A stretch of DNA of 64,000 nucleotides from an uncultured Spirochaeta sp. (GTDB lineage: Bacteria; Spirochaetota; Spirochaetia; DSM-27196; Alkalispirochaetaceae): positions 18,539 to 82,538 of the forward strand of contig CAJWEZ010000012.1 in NCBI GenBank assembly GCA_913030605.1, read 5' to 3'. The position numbers were made by a program, and so were the translations under genes. Below, piece by piece: positions 7,906 through 16,927 of the stretch (positions within the stretch are counted from its first letter, which is position 1; each line of letters opens with the position of its first letter). Under the pieces are notes generated by a model. The model did no database searches, was not told the origin of the DNA, and was given only the letters and a program-made list of their open reading frames with translations.

Positions 7906-9390
7906 ATGGAGACCGCTTTGGAGAACTGCGGAATATCGAACTACCCGGACGTGCCGGAGATCTATCGACAGCTGGACACGCTCCTGGCGCAACCGATCCG
8001 CTCCCTGAAACCGGACGCGCTTGCGCGATACGAGACCGAGTACTTCGACGGCAGGTGTTCGCGGTCGAAAGAGATGATCGCCCAGGCGCGGGAGTACATT
8101 CCCGGCGGGGTCCAGCACAATCTCGCGTTCAACCACCCGTTTCCGCTTGTGTTCACCAGAGCGGAGGGTGCGTTCCTCGAAGATCTCGACGGCAACCGCT
8201 ATATCGACTTTCTGCAGGCCGGCGGTCCCACCGTTCTCGGGAGTAATCCCCCGAAGGTGCGGGAACGGGTCGTCGAGCTGCTGAACTCAACCGGCCCGTC
8301 CACGGGCCTCTTCCACGAGTACGAGTACCGGCTCTCGGAACTGGTCGCGCACCACGTTCCGAGTGTGGACATGCTGCGCATGCTCAACTCCGGAACCGAA
8401 GCCGCCATGGCGGCGATTCGCGTGGCCCGCCTCGCCACCGGCGCCAGGAACGTGGTCAAGATGGGTGGTGCGTACCACGGGTGGAGCGATCAGCTCGCCT
8501 ACGGAATCCGACTCCCCGGCTCCCGACACTTCGAAGCCAACGGCGTTCCGTCTCGCATCTTTCGCAACACCCAGGAGTTTTTTCCCAATGACCTGAACGA
8601 CCTGGAACGGGTGCTTCGGCGCAACAGGCTGCGCGGTGGCACCGCCGCAGTGCTCCTGGAACCGATCGGCCCGGAGAGCGGCACCCGCCCCGTGGACCGC
8701 GAGTTCAACGCCGGGGCGCGTGCACTGTGCGACAGATACGGCGCGCTTCTCATTTTCGACGAAGTCGTCTCCGGGTTCCGCATCGCGATGTCCGGTGCCC
8801 AGGGCTATTTCGGCGTCACGCCGGACCTCACCGTCTTCGGAAAGGTGATCGCCGGGGGTTACCCGTCCGCCGGAGGACTCGGCGGCAAGCGGGAGTTCAT
8901 GAACTATCTCGCCGCCGGAATCAAAGGCGGCGGCGGCAAAAAAGCGCTCGTGGGCGGGACGCTCGCCGCAAACCCGCTGAGCGCGGTGGCCGGCTACTAC
9001 ACGCTCAAGACAATCCACGAACAGAAGGCGTGCGCGGCGGCGGGCCGGGCCGCGGATCGCCTGATAGCCGGCCTCAGGGCGCTGATCGAGCGCTACAACC
9101 TCCCCTTTGTCGCCTTCAACCAGGGCTCGGTCTGTCACCTCGAGACGGCGGCGGCGATGCTCCTGCACATCGACCTCGCCAGGTTCTGGAAAATCAAGGC
9201 GACAATTGACGAGGCCCACGCGCGCAAGCGGGCGATGGAGCACATGGGGGCCGCGTACATGGCCGAGGGAATCGTAACGCTTGCCGGGAGCAGGCTGTAT
9301 ACCAGCGCCGCCGATACGGATGAGATCATTGACGAGGCGTTGTCCGCATTCGAGCGGGTGTTTCGCAACGTGGAGGGGGCAACGCTGTGA
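7906..9390 (+). CDS. Class III (glutamate-1-semialdehyde aminomutase-like) PLP aminotransferase
   Basis: 494 residues, PLP-dependent fold type I. The N-terminal entry REYIPGGVQHNLAF resembles HemL-type enzymes. NSGTEAAMAAIRVAR (161-175) binds cofactor phosphate, DEVVSGFR (285-292) holds the pyridine-ring aspartate, and Lys313 in VFGKVIAGGYP is the Schiff-base lysine. It is unlikely to be true HemL, because it heads an operon of sugar kinase, aldolase and sugar transporters. I infer that it acts on an amino sugar or keto/aldehyde sugar intermediate. CAGGAGG lies 8 bases before the ATG. The stop overlaps the GTG of the next gene. Confidence 0.88.
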   Translation: METALENCGISNYPDVPEIYRQLDTLLAQPIRSLKPDALARYETEYFDGRCSRSKEMIAQAREYIPGGVQHNLAFNHPFPLVFTRAEGAFLEDLDGNRYIDFLQAGGPTVLGSNPPKVRERVVELLNSTGPSTGLFHEYEYRLSELVAHHVPSVDMLRMLNSGTEAAMAAIRVARLATGARNVVKMGGAYHGWSDQLAYGIRLPGSRHFEANGVPSRIFRNTQEFFPNDLNDLERVLRRNRLRGGTAAVLLEPIGPESGTRPVDREFNAGARALCDRYGALLIFDEVVSGFRIAMSGAQGYFGVTPDLTVFGKVIAGGYPSAGGLGGKREFMNYLAAGIKGGGGKKALVGGTLAANPLSAVAGYYTLKTIHEQKACAAAGRAADRLIAGLRALIERYNLPFVAFNQGSVCHLETAAAMLLHIDLARFWKIKATIDEAHARKRAMEHMGAAYMAEGIVTLAGSRLYTSAADTDEIIDEALSAFERVFRNVEGATL

Positions 9391-10577
9391 CGGAGCGCGA
9401 ACACCTCGCCCAGGCGTGTCGCCAGCTTCTCGACCGTGGGCTCGTCGTGCGGACGTGGGGCAACATCAGCGTGCGACTCGACGAGGAGCGCATGCTGATC
9501 TCGCCGTCGGGCCTTCCCTACGAGGCGCTTCGTCCGCAGGACTTCGTGGAGGTGAGAATCACCGATGGCTCGTGGTCCGGAGACAGAAAGCCATCGTCGG
9601 AACGAAACCTCCACGCGGCGGTCTACCGGTCGCGACCGGAGGTCGCGTCCGTGGTGCACACCCATCAGACCTTCGCGTCGGCCCTTGCTGCAACCCGAAT
9701 CCCGGAGTTTCCCGTTGACGGCGCCGCCCGAGGGATACTGGGGGACGTGGTACCGTGCGCGGCCTACGCCATGCCGACAACGAAGGCGCTTGCGCGGTCG
9801 GTGGCGGCTGTCGCCGGAGCCACATCCGCCCGCGCGATTCTGCTCGCCAATCACGGCGCGGTCTGCGTCGGCGACGGTATCGACGACGCGATCGCGGTGG
9901 CGGAGGCGCTGGAAACGTTCGCCGCGGAGCAGACCGCCGCCTCCGTGGACACCGTCGGTGCCGCCCCGCCAACGACGGCAACGCAGCCGCCGGAGTCCAC
10001 CACGACCACCGAGCGGCACACCGGTCTAACTGCCGCTGCCGCACGCCTCGCTGCGCGGGGAATCCTCTGCGATTCGCACCACCTGGCCGTGCGAACCGCC
10101 GGCGGGTTCATCACCGCCGGCGATGCCACGGACAAACCCGACGGCTCTCTCCCGGTGGCCGAATTGGATCCGTTTTTTGCCGAACTCTTCGCGCAGCGCA
10201 GTGACATACACGCCGCGCTGGTGTCTCGGTCACCATACGCATCCCTCGCCGCCCGCCGCGGGCGGCCGATCCCCCCGTACCTCGACGACGCCGCGCAGCT
10301 CGTGGGCCTCCGGTTGCACGTGGCGCCACCGCCGCTGCGTCCGGCGATTGCGAAGCACCCGGCGGTTCTCGTACCGGCGGTAGGCATCGTGAGTGTTGCG
10401 TCGAGTCTGTACGAGCTGGAGGCGGTGGCGATCGTCTGCGAAAAACTCGCCGTCGCCGCGGCGGTGGTTGACGCGGTGCGCAGCCGAGCGCGCATTCCGT
10501 GGTACGAGGCGCTTCTGATGCGGCTGGTCTACGCCCGGTCGTACGGCAAACTGGCGGCGGAGGCCGACGATGAATGA
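9387..10577 (+). CDS. Class II aldolase/adducin protein with a second, degenerate aldolase-like half
   Basis: 396 residues starting at GTG (GTGA overlap with the previous stop; GGAGGGGG upstream). Residues 1-185 form a complete class II aldolase domain. It has Glu72 (SSERNLHAAVY), the zinc pair His91/His93 (VVHTHQTFASAL) and the third ligand His156 (ILLANHGAVCVG). A Thr/Pro-rich linker (~190-210) leads to a second ~180-residue half with the same outline (RLAARGILCDSHHLAVRT ... ASSLYELEAVAIVCEKLA) but without the metal histidines. Such aldolases split sugar 1-phosphates into DHAP and an aldehyde. The FGGY kinase three genes on would supply the phosphate ester. Confidence 0.85.
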   Translation: MTEREHLAQACRQLLDRGLVVRTWGNISVRLDEERMLISPSGLPYEALRPQDFVEVRITDGSWSGDRKPSSERNLHAAVYRSRPEVASVVHTHQTFASALAATRIPEFPVDGAARGILGDVVPCAAYAMPTTKALARSVAAVAGATSARAILLANHGAVCVGDGIDDAIAVAEALETFAAEQTAASVDTVGAAPPTTATQPPESTTTTERHTGLTAAAARLAARGILCDSHHLAVRTAGGFITAGDATDKPDGSLPVAELDPFFAELFAQRSDIHAALVSRSPYASLAARRGRPIPPYLDDAAQLVGLRLHVAPPPLRPAIAKHPAVLVPAVGIVSVASSLYELEAVAIVCEKLAVAAAVVDAVRSRARIPWYEALLMRLVYARSYGKLAAEADDE

Positions 10578-11223
10578 ACACCGACACTGGACGCCGGTCT
10601 TCGACCGGATTCCCGAGGAAAAGCGGAATCGAATTCTCGCGTCCGCCGTTGCCGAGTTCGCCAAACGGGGATTTTCCGCGGCCAGCACGGCTGCAATCGC
10701 GGAAGCTGCGGGCATCAGCATCGGGTCTCTCTTCAAGTACTTCCGGACCAAGGAGGATCTCTATCTGGCCGTGGTCGAGCTCGGACTGCAGACCCTGGAT
10801 GAAACGCTTCGTCCGATCGTGGAATCCGGCGAACCACTACTCACCAAGGTCGAGCGGATCGTGGACGCGGCGTTCGCCAGCCGCGGCGTCCACGACGATC
10901 TCAACCGGCTCTACAATCGGTTTACAACGGAGGCGGACGCGGACCTCGCCAACCGTCTGTCGCGAAGTCTCGAGGGCCTGACCGCCGAGGCCTACTCGCG
11001 AATGATCGCGGAGGCGCAGGACCGCGGAGAGATACGGCGCGACCTGGACCCGCGGGTGGCGGCGTTCCTCCTGGACAACATCCTTCTCATGCTGCAGTTC
11101 TCCATGAGCAACGAGTACTACCGGGACCGCCTGGCGCTGTACGTCGGGCCCCGGACGGTGGAGGACGATGACACGCTCAAGCGCGCGATCATGACGTTCC
11201 TCCGGTCGGCGTTCGCGGAGTGA
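10570..11223 (+). CDS. TetR/AcrR-family repressor of the sugar operon
   Basis: 217 residues. The N-terminal helix-turn-helix reads ILASAVAEFAKRGFSAAS ... IAEAAGISIGSLFKYFRTKE, typical of TetR. The rest is an all-helical ligand and dimer domain. Its start overlaps the aldolase stop by 8 bases, and the kinase GTG follows 4 bases after its own stop, so it is embedded in the operon it presumably controls. The likely operator is the palindrome at 7858-7885. The inducer is probably a pathway intermediate. Confidence 0.88.
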   Translation: MNEHRHWTPVFDRIPEEKRNRILASAVAEFAKRGFSAASTAAIAEAAGISIGSLFKYFRTKEDLYLAVVELGLQTLDETLRPIVESGEPLLTKVERIVDAAFASRGVHDDLNRLYNRFTTEADADLANRLSRSLEGLTAEAYSRMIAEAQDRGEIRRDLDPRVAAFLLDNILLMLQFSMSNEYYRDRLALYVGPRTVEDDDTLKRAIMTFLRSAFAE

Positions 11224-11227
11224 CGGC

Positions 11228-12820
11228 GTGAGTCTCATCGTCTCCTACGATATCGGGTCAACGACCTGCAAGGTATGCGTCTACCGCTTCGGAACAACGC
11301 TCGAGCTCCTCGGTGAATCGAGCACCGGGTACGGTCTCGTCGAGACCCCGAACGGCGGAATCGAACAGGATCCGGATGACTGGTGGCAGGCGATGGCGAG
11401 TGCCACCGGCGATGCGCTGGCATCCTCCAGGGTCCACGCGGACGAGGTCCGGGGCATCGCCTTCTGCGCCCAGATGCAGGGGCTCGTGCTGGTAGATCGC
11501 GACCTCAAACCGGTACGGCCGGCGATGAGCTACATGGACCAGCGTGCCGGGGCACAGCGCGAACACGCCCTCGGACGCGGCGTACGCATCGCGGGAATGA
11601 ACGCCCGGATCCTCGCGCACAGCATGGCGATCAACGGCGCCGTCGCCGCCAGCGTGAAAGACCCCGTGTGGAAGTACAAATGGGTTGAGGAGCACGAACC
11701 CGAGAGGTTTGGCCGCGTCCACAGATGGCTCGACGTGAAGGACTACGCCGTTGCCCGCGCCACCGGCGTGTGCACCATGACCGAAGACTCGGCGTTTCCC
11801 ACCTTCCTCACCGACCAGCGCCGCGGCAAGACACGCTGGAGTCCCACGCTGCTCCGGCTCTACGGCGTAAACCCGGACCATATGCCCACGATCATCCGAT
11901 CCTGGGACGTTGCCGGGCTCCTGCTCCCGGGGCCCGCCACCGAGCTTGGACTTCCCGCAGGGACGCCGGTGTTCGGCGGTGGCGGCGATGCGTCCATGAT
12001 CGCCCTCGGCGCCGGCGCGTCGAGGCCCGGTGACACGTACGTCTACACCGGAACGTCCGGGTGGGTCTCGGTCACGGTCGAGAAGCGCACAGTGGACGTT
12101 GGTCATCGCATCGCCGCCATCGTGGGAGCGCAGCCGGGCCGCTACCACTTCTTCGGGGAGCAGGAGACGGCGGGGAAATGCCTGGAATGGGTTAAGGATC
12201 ATCTCGCGCTGGATGAAATCGACCTGTACCTGAGCCGGGAGCATGTCGCCGCGAGTCCTGAGTCTCGTTACCGGTCGCTCTACGATTTTCTCATCGAGAC
12301 GATTTCTCAGGTGCCCGCCGGCGCGGGAGGGGTCATCTTCGCCCCGTGGCTGCACGGGAACCGGGCCCCCTTCGAGGACGAGTACGCACGCGGAGTTTTC
12401 TTCAACATCGGACTCACAACCGGCAAACGCATGATGATCCGCGCGGTGGTCGAGGGGATCATCTTTCACCAGAAGTGGCTTCTCGAGTCGGCGCGAAAGC
12501 ATTTCCGGACCTCCGATCCCGTTCGCTTTACCGGCGGCGGCGCGCTCTCGCCGGTCGTGGCGCAGATCATGGCGGACGTGTTCGAAACCCCCGTCGAAAC
12601 GCTGGCCAATCCGGTGAACTCGGGAACGGCCGGCGCCGCGCTTACCGCGGCTCGCGGTCTGGGCTTTATTTCGGACTACGACGAAGCCAGAGCGTCCATC
12701 CCCACCGACCGCGTCTATACCCCCGCCCCGTCACACGCAGCGGTCTATCGCCGCCACTACGATGTATTCAAACGCCTCTACCCGGCCAACCGAAAGCTCT
12801 TTCGAATGTTGAACGGATAG
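11228..12820 (+). CDS. FGGY-family carbohydrate kinase
   Basis: 530 residues, xylulokinase/glycerol-kinase superfamily. The N-terminal phosphate loop is SYDIGSTTCKVCVYRF. GIAFCAQMQGLVLVD is the substrate-side motif. The C-terminal ATPase lobe has TPVFGGGGDASMIALGAG and RFTGGGALSPVVAQIMADVF. Phosphorylation of a ketose or sugar alcohol would feed the adjacent class II aldolase. GTG start, ribosome site only moderate, 4 bases after tetR. The exact sugar cannot be read from the sequence. Confidence 0.9.
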   Translation: MSLIVSYDIGSTTCKVCVYRFGTTLELLGESSTGYGLVETPNGGIEQDPDDWWQAMASATGDALASSRVHADEVRGIAFCAQMQGLVLVDRDLKPVRPAMSYMDQRAGAQREHALGRGVRIAGMNARILAHSMAINGAVAASVKDPVWKYKWVEEHEPERFGRVHRWLDVKDYAVARATGVCTMTEDSAFPTFLTDQRRGKTRWSPTLLRLYGVNPDHMPTIIRSWDVAGLLLPGPATELGLPAGTPVFGGGGDASMIALGAGASRPGDTYVYTGTSGWVSVTVEKRTVDVGHRIAAIVGAQPGRYHFFGEQETAGKCLEWVKDHLALDEIDLYLSREHVAASPESRYRSLYDFLIETISQVPAGAGGVIFAPWLHGNRAPFEDEYARGVFFNIGLTTGKRMMIRAVVEGIIFHQKWLLESARKHFRTSDPVRFTGGGALSPVVAQIMADVFETPVETLANPVNSGTAGAALTAARGLGFISDYDEARASIPTDRVYTPAPSHAAVYRRHYDVFKRLYPANRKLFRMLNG

Positions 12821-12839
12821 ACGCGGAAGGGGGGACAGC

Positions 12840-14108
12840 ATGAACGAAACCGTCGACGTACGTGGATACCGGTGGGTGGTTCTGATCGCGTACATGCTCG
12901 TGACGATCGCGATCGAGGTGCAGTGGCTCACCCACGCGCCGATCGCCCGCGCCGCGGAGGTATTCTACGCGGGGCAGTTCGATCCTGCGTCCGTTTTCAA
13001 CATCGATTTCCTGGCGATGAGCTACATGCTCCTGTTCATCGTGATGAGTATGCCCGCCTCGTACGCGATCGGGCGCTGGGGCATACGGGTCGGTGTGGGC
13101 GTGGGGATCGTTGTCCTCGCCGTTGCATCGCTGGGCAAGGCGCTGTTCGCGACCAGTTTTGGCGCGGTCCTCGCCTTTCAGCTAGCGCTGGCGGCGGCGC
13201 AGCCGTTTATCCTGAACGCGGTCACGGCACTGACGGCGCGCTGGTTTCCGCTGTCGGAACGAGGTCTCGCAGCGGGACTGGCGGCGCTGGCGCAGTATCT
13301 CGGAATCATCGTGGCGATGGTGTGCACGCCGATGATCGTCGACACTACCGCTGCGAGCCCCACCTACGGCGACGGGATCCCACGCATGCTTGCCATCTAC
13401 GGTGTCGCGTCGGCGGTGGTGAGCGTCGTCGCGCTCGCCCTGATTCGCGAGCGCCCCGACGGCAACGCCGTCGATCCGGATTTCCGGCGAACCGGGTTTG
13501 CCGACGGCCTGCGCCACATCTTCCGGCAGCCGAGCATGGTGATCACGATTCTCCTGTTCTTCATCGGCCTCGGCATCTTCAACGCGGTCAGTTCGATGGT
13601 TGATTCCATCGCCTCGTACCTTGGTGTTCGCGACTCGGACGGACTGATCGGCGCGCTCATGCTGGCCGGCGGAGTGGTAGGCGCCATTGTGCTCCCCGCC
13701 CTCAGCGACCGGGCCCGGGCACGAAAACCGTTCATCGTACTCTGTATGGCCGGCATGGTCGTGGCCGTCGCGGTGCTCACCTATGCGTCCCGCCTCACGG
13801 CAACCGGCGCAGTGGCGTACCGGGTCGCCCTCGCCGCCTCTTTCGTGCTCGGCTTCTTTGTCATGAGCGCCGGCCCGATCGGGTTCCAGTACGCTGCGGA
13901 GATCAGCGCCCCGGCGCCGGAGTCGATGTCGCAGGGGCTCCTGCTCCTTGCCGGGCAGATCACGGGCGTTCTCTTCGTCGCGGGGATGTCGGTACGGGAG
14001 AACGCGTATCTTCCGTTCTTTATGACGCTGTTTGTGGCGCTCTCCGTCGCCGCGTTCATCGGGTCTTTCTTCCTCAGGGAGTCACTGCCGGGACGGAGAT
14101 CGCAATGA
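12840..14108 (+). CDS. MFS transporter, FLVCR-like branch
   Basis: 422 residues with about 12 hydrophobic helices. The opening RWVVLIAYMLVTIAIEVQWL and the first-loop style (MSYMLLFIVMSMPASYAIGR, then WGIRVGVG) resemble the FLVCR/DIRC2-type major facilitator branch. The C-terminal half keeps the mirrored fold (VLPALSDRARARKPFIVLCM). In this operon it is probably an importer of the substrate or an exporter of a by-product. GGAAGGGGG lies before the ATG. The stop overlaps the GH1 start (ATGA). Confidence 0.82.
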   Translation: MNETVDVRGYRWVVLIAYMLVTIAIEVQWLTHAPIARAAEVFYAGQFDPASVFNIDFLAMSYMLLFIVMSMPASYAIGRWGIRVGVGVGIVVLAVASLGKALFATSFGAVLAFQLALAAAQPFILNAVTALTARWFPLSERGLAAGLAALAQYLGIIVAMVCTPMIVDTTAASPTYGDGIPRMLAIYGVASAVVSVVALALIRERPDGNAVDPDFRRTGFADGLRHIFRQPSMVITILLFFIGLGIFNAVSSMVDSIASYLGVRDSDGLIGALMLAGGVVGAIVLPALSDRARARKPFIVLCMAGMVVAVAVLTYASRLTATGAVAYRVALAASFVLGFFVMSAGPIGFQYAAEISAPAPESMSQGLLLLAGQITGVLFVAGMSVRENAYLPFFMTLFVALSVAAFIGSFFLRESLPGRRSQ

Positions 14109-15400
14109 TGCGCATCCCGGATTCGCTGCTGCTGGGTTCGGCAACTGCAGCGACCCAGATCGAGGGCGGGGACCGGAACACCAACTGGTACGCGTGGTCC
14201 CTCGCAGGGGGAGTCACCGGCGGCGAAAGCAGTCTGCCCGGGGCCGATCACTACCGCCTGTTCCGCGAGGACGTGGACCTCATGGCGTCGCTTGGTCACC
14301 AGTGCTATCGGATGAGCGTCGAATGGAGCCGCGTCGAACCTCAACCGGGACAGTGGTCCAGCGAAGCGATCGCCCACTACCGCGAGGAGATATCACTCAT
14401 TCGCAGCCATGGCATCGTGCCGCTGGTGACGCTCCACCATTTTTCCTGTCCCCAGTGGTTCCAGGACCGCGGGGGCTGGGTGTCCATCGACTGCGTCGAC
14501 ACGTTCCTTCGATTCTGCCGAACGGTCGTGGAGGAGCTCGGCGATCTCGTTTCGGAGTGGTGCACGATTAACGAACCCAATGTGTTTGCCAATGACACGT
14601 ACATGGACGGCAGGTACCCGCCGGGGCATTGCGGCGACGTTGGTTCGTACCTGCGGGCGAGTCGCAACATGGTCCTCGCGCATCTGGGTGCGTACCGCAT
14701 CATCCACGAGACACGCGCTCAACGGGGATACTCCGGCCAAACCCGAGTCGGGTTCGCGCATCACCTGGCGGTGTTTCAACTGGCACGCACCACTCCCCTC
14801 GCCCTCCTCAGTCGATGGCTCATCAATCGGCTGTTCCACGAGATCTTTTTCGCCGGTTTCGTAGAGGGGCGCCTCATCCCACCACTCGGGATCGGGCGCC
14901 CGGCTGGAACGGGTCCGTTCTGCGATTATGTCGGTATCAACTACTACTCCCGCCACCTCATCACCCCGACGTGTAACCCGACGGCCATGTTCGGGAGAAT
15001 CGGGGTCGCCCCGGACGTCCCCGACGAGAGACTGACCGATCTCGGGTGGGAGATTTTTCCCTCCGGCCTGGGGGATGTCGTCGCGGCAACCTGGCAGCGG
15101 TACCATCTCCCGATCTTCATCACCGAGAACGGGGTTGCCGATGCCACCGACTCCAAACGGGCGCGCTTTATCCACGACCATCTCGAGCACCTCCTCCGCG
15201 CGATCGATAACGGAGCGCGAGTTGAGCGCTACTTCCATTGGTCGCTGCTGGACAACCTGGAGTGGAACGACGGGTATGCACCACGATTCGGGCTTGTCGA
15301 GGTTGACTACGAGACGATGAAACGGCACGTCCGGCCCAGCGCGCGCTACTACCGCGACCTCTGCAGGACCAGAACACTGCTGGAGGTTGAGGATGATTGA
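14105..15400 (+). CDS. Glycoside hydrolase family 1 (beta-glucosidase/6-phospho-beta-glycosidase type)
   Basis: 431 residues, (beta/alpha)8 fold. LLGSATAATQIEGG is the N-terminal GH1 signature. WCTINEPNVFAND carries the acid/base Glu, and PIFITENGVAD carries the nucleophile Glu. The end FHWSLLDNLEWNDGY matches the aglycone-site strand. There is no signal peptide, so it acts in the cytoplasm on an imported beta-glycoside. It is slightly shorter than the usual ~450 residues but no motif is missing. It overlaps both neighbours, so translation is coupled. Confidence 0.92.
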   Translation: MMRIPDSLLLGSATAATQIEGGDRNTNWYAWSLAGGVTGGESSLPGADHYRLFREDVDLMASLGHQCYRMSVEWSRVEPQPGQWSSEAIAHYREEISLIRSHGIVPLVTLHHFSCPQWFQDRGGWVSIDCVDTFLRFCRTVVEELGDLVSEWCTINEPNVFANDTYMDGRYPPGHCGDVGSYLRASRNMVLAHLGAYRIIHETRAQRGYSGQTRVGFAHHLAVFQLARTTPLALLSRWLINRLFHEIFFAGFVEGRLIPPLGIGRPAGTGPFCDYVGINYYSRHLITPTCNPTAMFGRIGVAPDVPDERLTDLGWEIFPSGLGDVVAATWQRYHLPIFITENGVADATDSKRARFIHDHLEHLLRAIDNGARVERYFHWSLLDNLEWNDGYAPRFGLVEVDYETMKRHVRPSARYYRDLCRTRTLLEVEDD

Positions 15401-16781
15401 CCGACGGGTCACGCTCGGGTACGGCGTGGGAGACCTCGCGAACAACCTCCTGTTTCAACTCTCCGTGCTCTATTTGCTGTTTTTCTATACCGACGTCGCC
15501 GGTATCGCGCCCGGCGCGGTCGGGGTCATCTTTGTCGTCGCCCGGGTCTGGGATGCCGTGAACGACCCGATCATGGGAATTATGGTGGACCGGACACACT
15601 CCCGTCACGGACGTGCGCGCGTCTATCTGCGCTATGCCTCCCTTCCGCTGGCGGCGGCGACGGTACTCCTGTTCTGGGCGCCGGAGCTCCGAGGCGGGCT
15701 GTCGGTCGCCTACGCCGCCGTCACCTACGTGATCTGGGGAATGCTGTACACGATGATCAGCATCCCCTACGCCTCAATGACCGCCGAACTGACCGACGAC
15801 CCGGAAGAACGGACGCGACTCTCCTCAGTGCGGATGATTTTCATGCTGATAGGGGTGATCGTGGTATCCGTTGCGACAGAACCGCTCAGCAGCATGTTCG
15901 CATCGCGACGGACCGGGTACGTCACGGTTGCCGCCACCTTCGCGGTCCTGGCGTTCGTGCTGTTTCAGGTGTGCTTCGCCGCCACCGGTCGCGCCGCCAC
16001 CGGTCGTGCCGCCGGCCGGTCGCCTGGCGCTGAGGAGCCGGGCTCGGCGGCAGCGGCGAGGCAGACGCTTCGTGCATCGTTTGGCGTGGTGGTCCGAAAC
16101 CGACCGCTGATGATCCTCACCGCCGCGTTCCTCATCGGCGCCACCGCCGAGTACATGCGTGAGGCGACGATCATCTACTTCGTCACGTACAACATGGGTC
16201 GCGGCGGGCTGCTTCCCCTGGTGATGGCGGTGGTTGTCGTTGCCATGATCGGCGGGAATCTCCTTATTCCGACGGTCGCACGACGGCTCGACAAGCGCGG
16301 AACGTTCGTGGCGGGAACAACGGTCGGCGTCGCCGGCTCAATTGCGTTTCACCTCGTTCCGCACACCAGCGTCGTGGCGGTCCTGGCGACTGCAGCGGTG
16401 AGCAGTATCGGGTTCACCGTCGTGTCCACGTTGGGCTGGGCGATGCTCCCGGACACCGTCGAATACGGCGAGTACGTCACGGGCACTCGCTCGGAAGGTG
16501 TCATCTACGCCGTATTCAGCTTCAGCCAGAAACTCGCGACCGCCCTTGCGGGTGGCCTCGTAGCGCTCATCCTGCACATCACCGCCTACGTCCCAAACGC
16601 GGCCCGCCAGACTGACGAGGCGCTCCGCGGCATCCTGGGCACGATCACCGTCGTTCCGGCGATCCTGATCACCGTCTCGGCACTGATTCTCGTCTTCTAC
16701 CCGCTCGACAGGGACCGGTTTGCGCGCATTCGAGGAGAACTCCGAACGCGGGGCGCCGAGGCCCGCCCCGAAAACGCCTGA
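15393..16781 (+). CDS. GPH-family (MelB-like) glycoside:cation symporter
   Basis: 462 residues. The ATG at 15393 follows GGAGG by 6 bases and overlaps the GH1 stop. Twelve membrane helices of the glycoside-pentoside-hexuronide family are seen. The early cation/sugar motif is present (GYGVGDLANNLLFQ ... ARVWDAVNDPIMGIMVDR), as is the C-terminal LPDTVEYGEYVTGTRSEG. The central loop contains a small duplicated ATGRAATGRAAGR stretch, from a 15-base repeat. It probably imports the glycoside hydrolysed by the GH1 enzyme. It is the last gene of the operon, followed by a hairpin. Confidence 0.88.
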   Translation: MIDRRVTLGYGVGDLANNLLFQLSVLYLLFFYTDVAGIAPGAVGVIFVVARVWDAVNDPIMGIMVDRTHSRHGRARVYLRYASLPLAAATVLLFWAPELRGGLSVAYAAVTYVIWGMLYTMISIPYASMTAELTDDPEERTRLSSVRMIFMLIGVIVVSVATEPLSSMFASRRTGYVTVAATFAVLAFVLFQVCFAATGRAATGRAAGRSPGAEEPGSAAAARQTLRASFGVVVRNRPLMILTAAFLIGATAEYMREATIIYFVTYNMGRGGLLPLVMAVVVVAMIGGNLLIPTVARRLDKRGTFVAGTTVGVAGSIAFHLVPHTSVVAVLATAAVSSIGFTVVSTLGWAMLPDTVEYGEYVTGTRSEGVIYAVFSFSQKLATALAGGLVALILHITAYVPNAARQTDEALRGILGTITVVPAILITVSALILVFYPLDRDRFARIRGELRTRGAEARPENA

Positions 16782-16792
16782 CTTTTCCGGGT

Positions 16793-16821
16793 CGGCTGTG
16801 CGGTGGCTCCCGCACGAGCCG
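16793..16821 (+). terminator. Hairpin after the sugar operon
   Basis: CGGCTGTGCGG (16793-16803) pairs with CCGCAC-g-AGCCG (16810-16821), 11 base pairs with one bulged G and a 6-base loop, beginning 12 bases after the symporter stop. No T-run follows, so it may act as an RNA 3' end stabiliser or weak terminator. Confidence 0.5.
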
Positions 16822-16927
16822 CAACTTCGCCCCTACACACCCCGATGGAGCACCTTCGCGAGGAGTGCCGGCCGATACCCCTAACGCCCCGCCCGCCGTA
16901 CCCTCCACCCCGAACGGAGGAGAGAGA

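Noticed and set aside
7906..9390. HemL (glutamate-1-semialdehyde aminomutase) of haem synthesis
   Set aside because: The cofactor motifs fit the class, but the gene lies first in a TetR-controlled sugar operon with no other haem genes, so a catabolic or amino-sugar role is more likely.
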